6,356 nt of DNA from Flavobacterium psychrophilum (GTDB taxonomy: Bacteria; Bacteroidota; Bacteroidia; Flavobacteriales; Flavobacteriaceae). The notes beneath the pieces were generated by a model, which was not told where the DNA came from, ran no database searches, and saw nothing but the letters and a program-made list of their open reading frames with translations. This document shows positions 4,475 to 6,356 of this stretch, one piece after another. Where the stretch lies: positions 1 to 6,356 of the forward strand of contig CALPPS020000101.1 in the NCBI GenBank assembly GCA_943325515.2, given 5' to 3'. The translations under genes were made by a program, and so were the position numbers. Numbering within the stretch: position 1 is the stretch's first letter; every line of letters begins with the position of its first letter.

Positions 4475-6356
4475 TTATCTGGTTAAGTATAAATACCCGT
4501 CTTTAATAATTTTTTCTCCTGTTGTGGTTGTCCAATCGATCACGAAAAAATAAGTACCAGTTGGTAATTTTTCAGATTTGCTAACAGTAGTTCTACCTTC
4601 AGATAATCCTTCAAATCTATGTGTACTATTGTCATAGTTTTTAGTTTCATACACTAATACACCCCAACGATTATATATTTCAACTTTGTTAGTAGGATAA
4701 CAACTAGTATCTTCTATATGTTCAATGTTAAAGAACTGATTAAACTCATCATTATTTGGTGTAAAGGTATTATGAATAATTATATTTTCACAAGGACTAA
4801 CTTGACCTATAATTATTAGAACATCATATCTTACAAGACAATTACCATTATTTATTGTAAAGCTAAATAAGTAATTTCCAGTGGCAATTTCTAAAGGATT
4901 GAAAGTATGATTTTCCGCATTATATCCACCTATATTATTCACATTTATCCAAGTTCCATCGTTAACACCAAGAGGCAATAAAGCATCTAATGAAATGTTT
5001 TCATTAATGTTATTACTTGTAGACACATCTGCTAATATTATTACATCTGCAATTTCAGTGACAAATATATTTTGAGTATAGGTTTGAGATAGATTTTCAC
5101 AAACATCAGAAACAACCCAAGTTCTTGTAATAGTGTATACATTATCTAAAATACTTGATGTTGTTTGAGTAAATATAGGAGTTTCAATAGCTGAACAATT
5201 ATCTGTAAATTCAAGAGTAGGCACAAGTGGTATTGTATCACAAGTAACATCAACTCTAACAGGTAAGACAGTAACCAATGAAGGGCCAGTTGTATCTGAA
5301 ACCACTATATTTTGTGTAACCGATGTAAAGTTGTTACAAGAATCGGTAGCTGTCCAAGTTCTTATAATTAGATAGTTAGAAGGACAATTGCCTTGAATAA
5401 TCGTTTCATTCATAGTTACTGTAGCATTACCACAATTATCAGTTGCTGTTAATGCCATAGGTGTAGGAATGTTATCACATGAAGTAGTTGTATTTTCTGG
5501 TATCACTTGATTAAAAGTTGGAGCAATATCATCAAACACATTAATAGTTTGTACAGCCGAAGATGAGTTTCCACAAACATCAAAGAAAGTCCAAGTTCTC
5601 ACTATCGAGAATGAGTTATCACAATTACCTTGCGTATTAGCATCCACGCCTTCAACCGTTATAGAACCATTACAATTATCAATAGCTGTAAGCGAAGTCA
5701 TAGCAGGAACATCATCAGCACAAGCTACAGTAATAGAAGCAGGCGCTTCTGGCGCTACTGGCGCAATATCATCAAACACATTAATAGTTTGTGCAGCCGA
5801 AGATGAGTTTCCACAAACATCAAAGAAAGTCCAAGTTCTCACTATCGTGAAAGAGTTATCACAATTACCTTGCGTAGTAGCATCTACGCCTTCAACCGAT
5901 ATAGAACCACAACAATTATCAATAGCCGTAAGCGAAGTCATAGCAGGAACATCACCAGCACAAGCTACAGTAATAGAAGCAGGCGCTACTGGCGCTACTG
6001 GCGCAATATCATCAAACACATTAATAGTTTGTAGAGCAGAAGATGAGTTTCCACAAACATCAAAGAAAGTCCAAGTTCTCACTATCGAGAATGAGTTATC
6101 ACAATTACCTTGCGTAGTAGCATCCACGCCTTCAACCGTTATAGAACCACAACAATTATCAATAGCTGTAAGCGAAGTCATAGCAGGAACATCATCAGCA
6201 CAAGCTACAGTAATAGAAGCAGGCGCCTCTGGCGCTACTGGCGCAATATCATCAAACACATTAATAGTTTGTACAGCCGAAGATGAGTTTCCACAAACAT
6301 CAAAGAAAGTCCAAGTTCTCACTATCGTGAAAGAGTTATCACAATTACCTTGCGTA
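4475..6356 (-). CDS. Large repeat adhesin with HYR-like repeats and T9SS type B C-terminal domain (5' end beyond right edge)
   Basis: Probable cell-surface adhesin exported by the type IX system, of the SprB kind. The frame is open to the right edge; 626 C-terminal residues are visible. In order: a partial repeat (1-37); three nearly identical 80-residue repeats (38-277); two diverged repeats of 78 and 80 residues (278-435); a different beta-rich domain of about 83 residues (436-518); and the type B sorting domain (519-626). The repeats show conserved VAC, DNC, GNC, RTWTFFDVCGN and INVFDDIAP and resemble hyalin-type (HYR) Ig-like modules with four cysteines. The GTG at 6320-6322 that could pass for a start is the Val codon of the recurring IVRTW motif and is preceded by more repeat sequence, so it is not the start. 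The downstream PorP/SprF gene fits a cargo-partner pair. Ligand, full length and role in gliding or attachment are unknown. Confidence 0.92.
   Translation of the reverse strand, partial: TQGNCDNSFTIVRTWTFFDVCGNSSSAVQTINVFDDIAPVAPEAPASITVACADDVPAMTSLTAIDNCCGSITVEGVDATTQGNCDNSFSIVRTWTFFDVCGNSSSALQTINVFDDIAPVAPVAPASITVACAGDVPAMTSLTAIDNCCGSISVEGVDATTQGNCDNSFTIVRTWTFFDVCGNSSSAAQTINVFDDIAPVAPEAPASITVACADDVPAMTSLTAIDNCNGSITVEGVDANTQGNCDNSFSIVRTWTFFDVCGNSSSAVQTINVFDDIAPTFNQVIPENTTTSCDNIPTPMALTATDNCGNATVTMNETIIQGNCPSNYLIIRTWTATDSCNNFTSVTQNIVVSDTTGPSLVTVLPVRVDVTCDTIPLVPTLEFTDNCSAIETPIFTQTTSSILDNVYTITRTWVVSDVCENLSQTYTQNIFVTEIADVIILADVSTSNNINENISLDALLPLGVNDGTWINVNNIGGYNAENHTFNPLEIATGNYLFSFTINNGNCLVRYDVLIIIGQVSPCENIIIHNTFTPNNDEFNQFFNIEHIEDTSCYPTNKVEIYNRWGVLVYETKNYDNSTHRFEGLSEGRTTVSKSEKLPTGTYFFVIDWTTTTGEKIIKDGYLYLTR
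4478..4801 (-). other. Type B (gliding-motility-associated, CHU_C-like) T9SS C-terminal domain
   Basis: The last 108 codons of the adhesin encode the sorting domain read by the type IX translocon. Landmarks are NTFTPNNDEFNQFFNI near the start, VEIYNRWGVLVYE in the middle, LPTGTYFFVIDW, and the terminal GYLYLTR. These are the hallmarks of the family named gliding motility-associated C-terminal domain. In Flavobacterium, proteins with this signal type tend to be encoded beside, and to depend on, a PorP/SprF-family partner, and one follows here. Confidence 0.93.
5051..5524 (-). repeat. Two diverged HYR-like repeats in the adhesin
   Basis: Protein-level copies of the same module, 78 residues (5291-5524) and 80 residues (5051-5290). 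Both keep the TDNC, (I/T)RTW and SDxC landmarks, but their DNA no longer aligns well with the 240-bp array. The first keeps four cysteines (module positions 16, 31, 47, 63); the second has three, having lost the GNC cysteine. They separate the homogeneous array from the final beta domain and sorting signal. Confidence 0.85.
5521..6356. repeat. 240-bp in-frame tandem repeats, about 3.5 copies, continuing past right edge
   Basis: Copies start at 5521, 5761, 6001 and 6241 (the last cut at 116 bp), with exactly 240-bp spacing and no indels. By hand count the first and second copies differ at 12 positions, the second and third at 11, and the first and third at 7. The partial fourth copy differs from the second at 1 of 116 positions and from the third at 4. 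Each copy encodes one 80-residue HYR-like module. The copy at 6001-6240 is about 42% GC, clearly above the surrounding sequence. Copies left of 5521 are diverged and recognisable only at protein level. Confidence 0.97.

Noticed and set aside
6320..6322. GTG as start codon of the adhesin
   Set aside because: It encodes Val in IVRTW, which recurs in each module, and the frame upstream continues the repeat (TQGNCDNSFTI) to the window edge.
5521..6356. CRISPR array or mobile-element repeats
   Set aside because: The repeats are contiguous, 240 bp long, in frame and coding, with no spacers, terminal inverted repeats or transposase.

Overview
The window looks like chromosomal DNA of a member of the Bacteroidota, most likely family Flavobacteriaceae. 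It is AT-rich and lacks Shine-Dalgarno sequences. Promoter-like sites match the Bacteroidota TAnnTTTG pattern, and three genes belong to the type IX secretion (T9SS) and gliding world of that phylum. The family-level placement is inference from gene content, not from a marker gene.

Layout, left to right. (1) Positions 1-299, minus strand: the N-terminal 99 codons of imidazolonepropionase (hutI, histidine degradation), running off the left edge. (2) 300-368: a short divergent promoter region with two opposed -7-like elements and a 9-bp direct repeat. (3) 369-1439, plus strand: a complete CorA-type Mg2+/Co2+ channel with a GTG start. (4) 1453-1494: a perfect 16-bp-stem hairpin between converging genes, a likely bidirectional terminator. 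(5) 1509-6356, minus strand: three co-directional genes, transcribed from the right. The first is a surface adhesin cut by the right edge, with HYR-like cysteine-containing repeats and a gliding-motility-type (type B) T9SS C-terminal signal. The second is a PorP/SprF-family outer-membrane protein. The third is a large periplasmic protein with TPR, PD40 beta-propeller, carboxypeptidase-regulatory-like and OmpA peptidoglycan-binding domains. The gaps are 50 and 12 bp, so they are probably one operon.

The three minus-strand genes read as a secretion-and-display module of the SprB/SprF kind. The adhesin is the T9SS cargo, the PorP/SprF-like protein is its dedicated outer-membrane partner, and the OmpA/PorE-like protein may tie the assembly to peptidoglycan. 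hutI and corA are ordinary housekeeping neighbours.

The most unusual sequence is the 240-bp tandem repeat array in the adhesin (5521 to the right edge). Its copies are about 95% identical at DNA level, and alternate copies are more alike than adjacent ones, which suggests expansion by a 480-bp dimer. I see no mobile element, CRISPR array, tRNA or rRNA, and no gene-free stretch longer than about 70 bp. I found no clearly undescribed system; the adhesin module is a lineage-specific example of a known theme.
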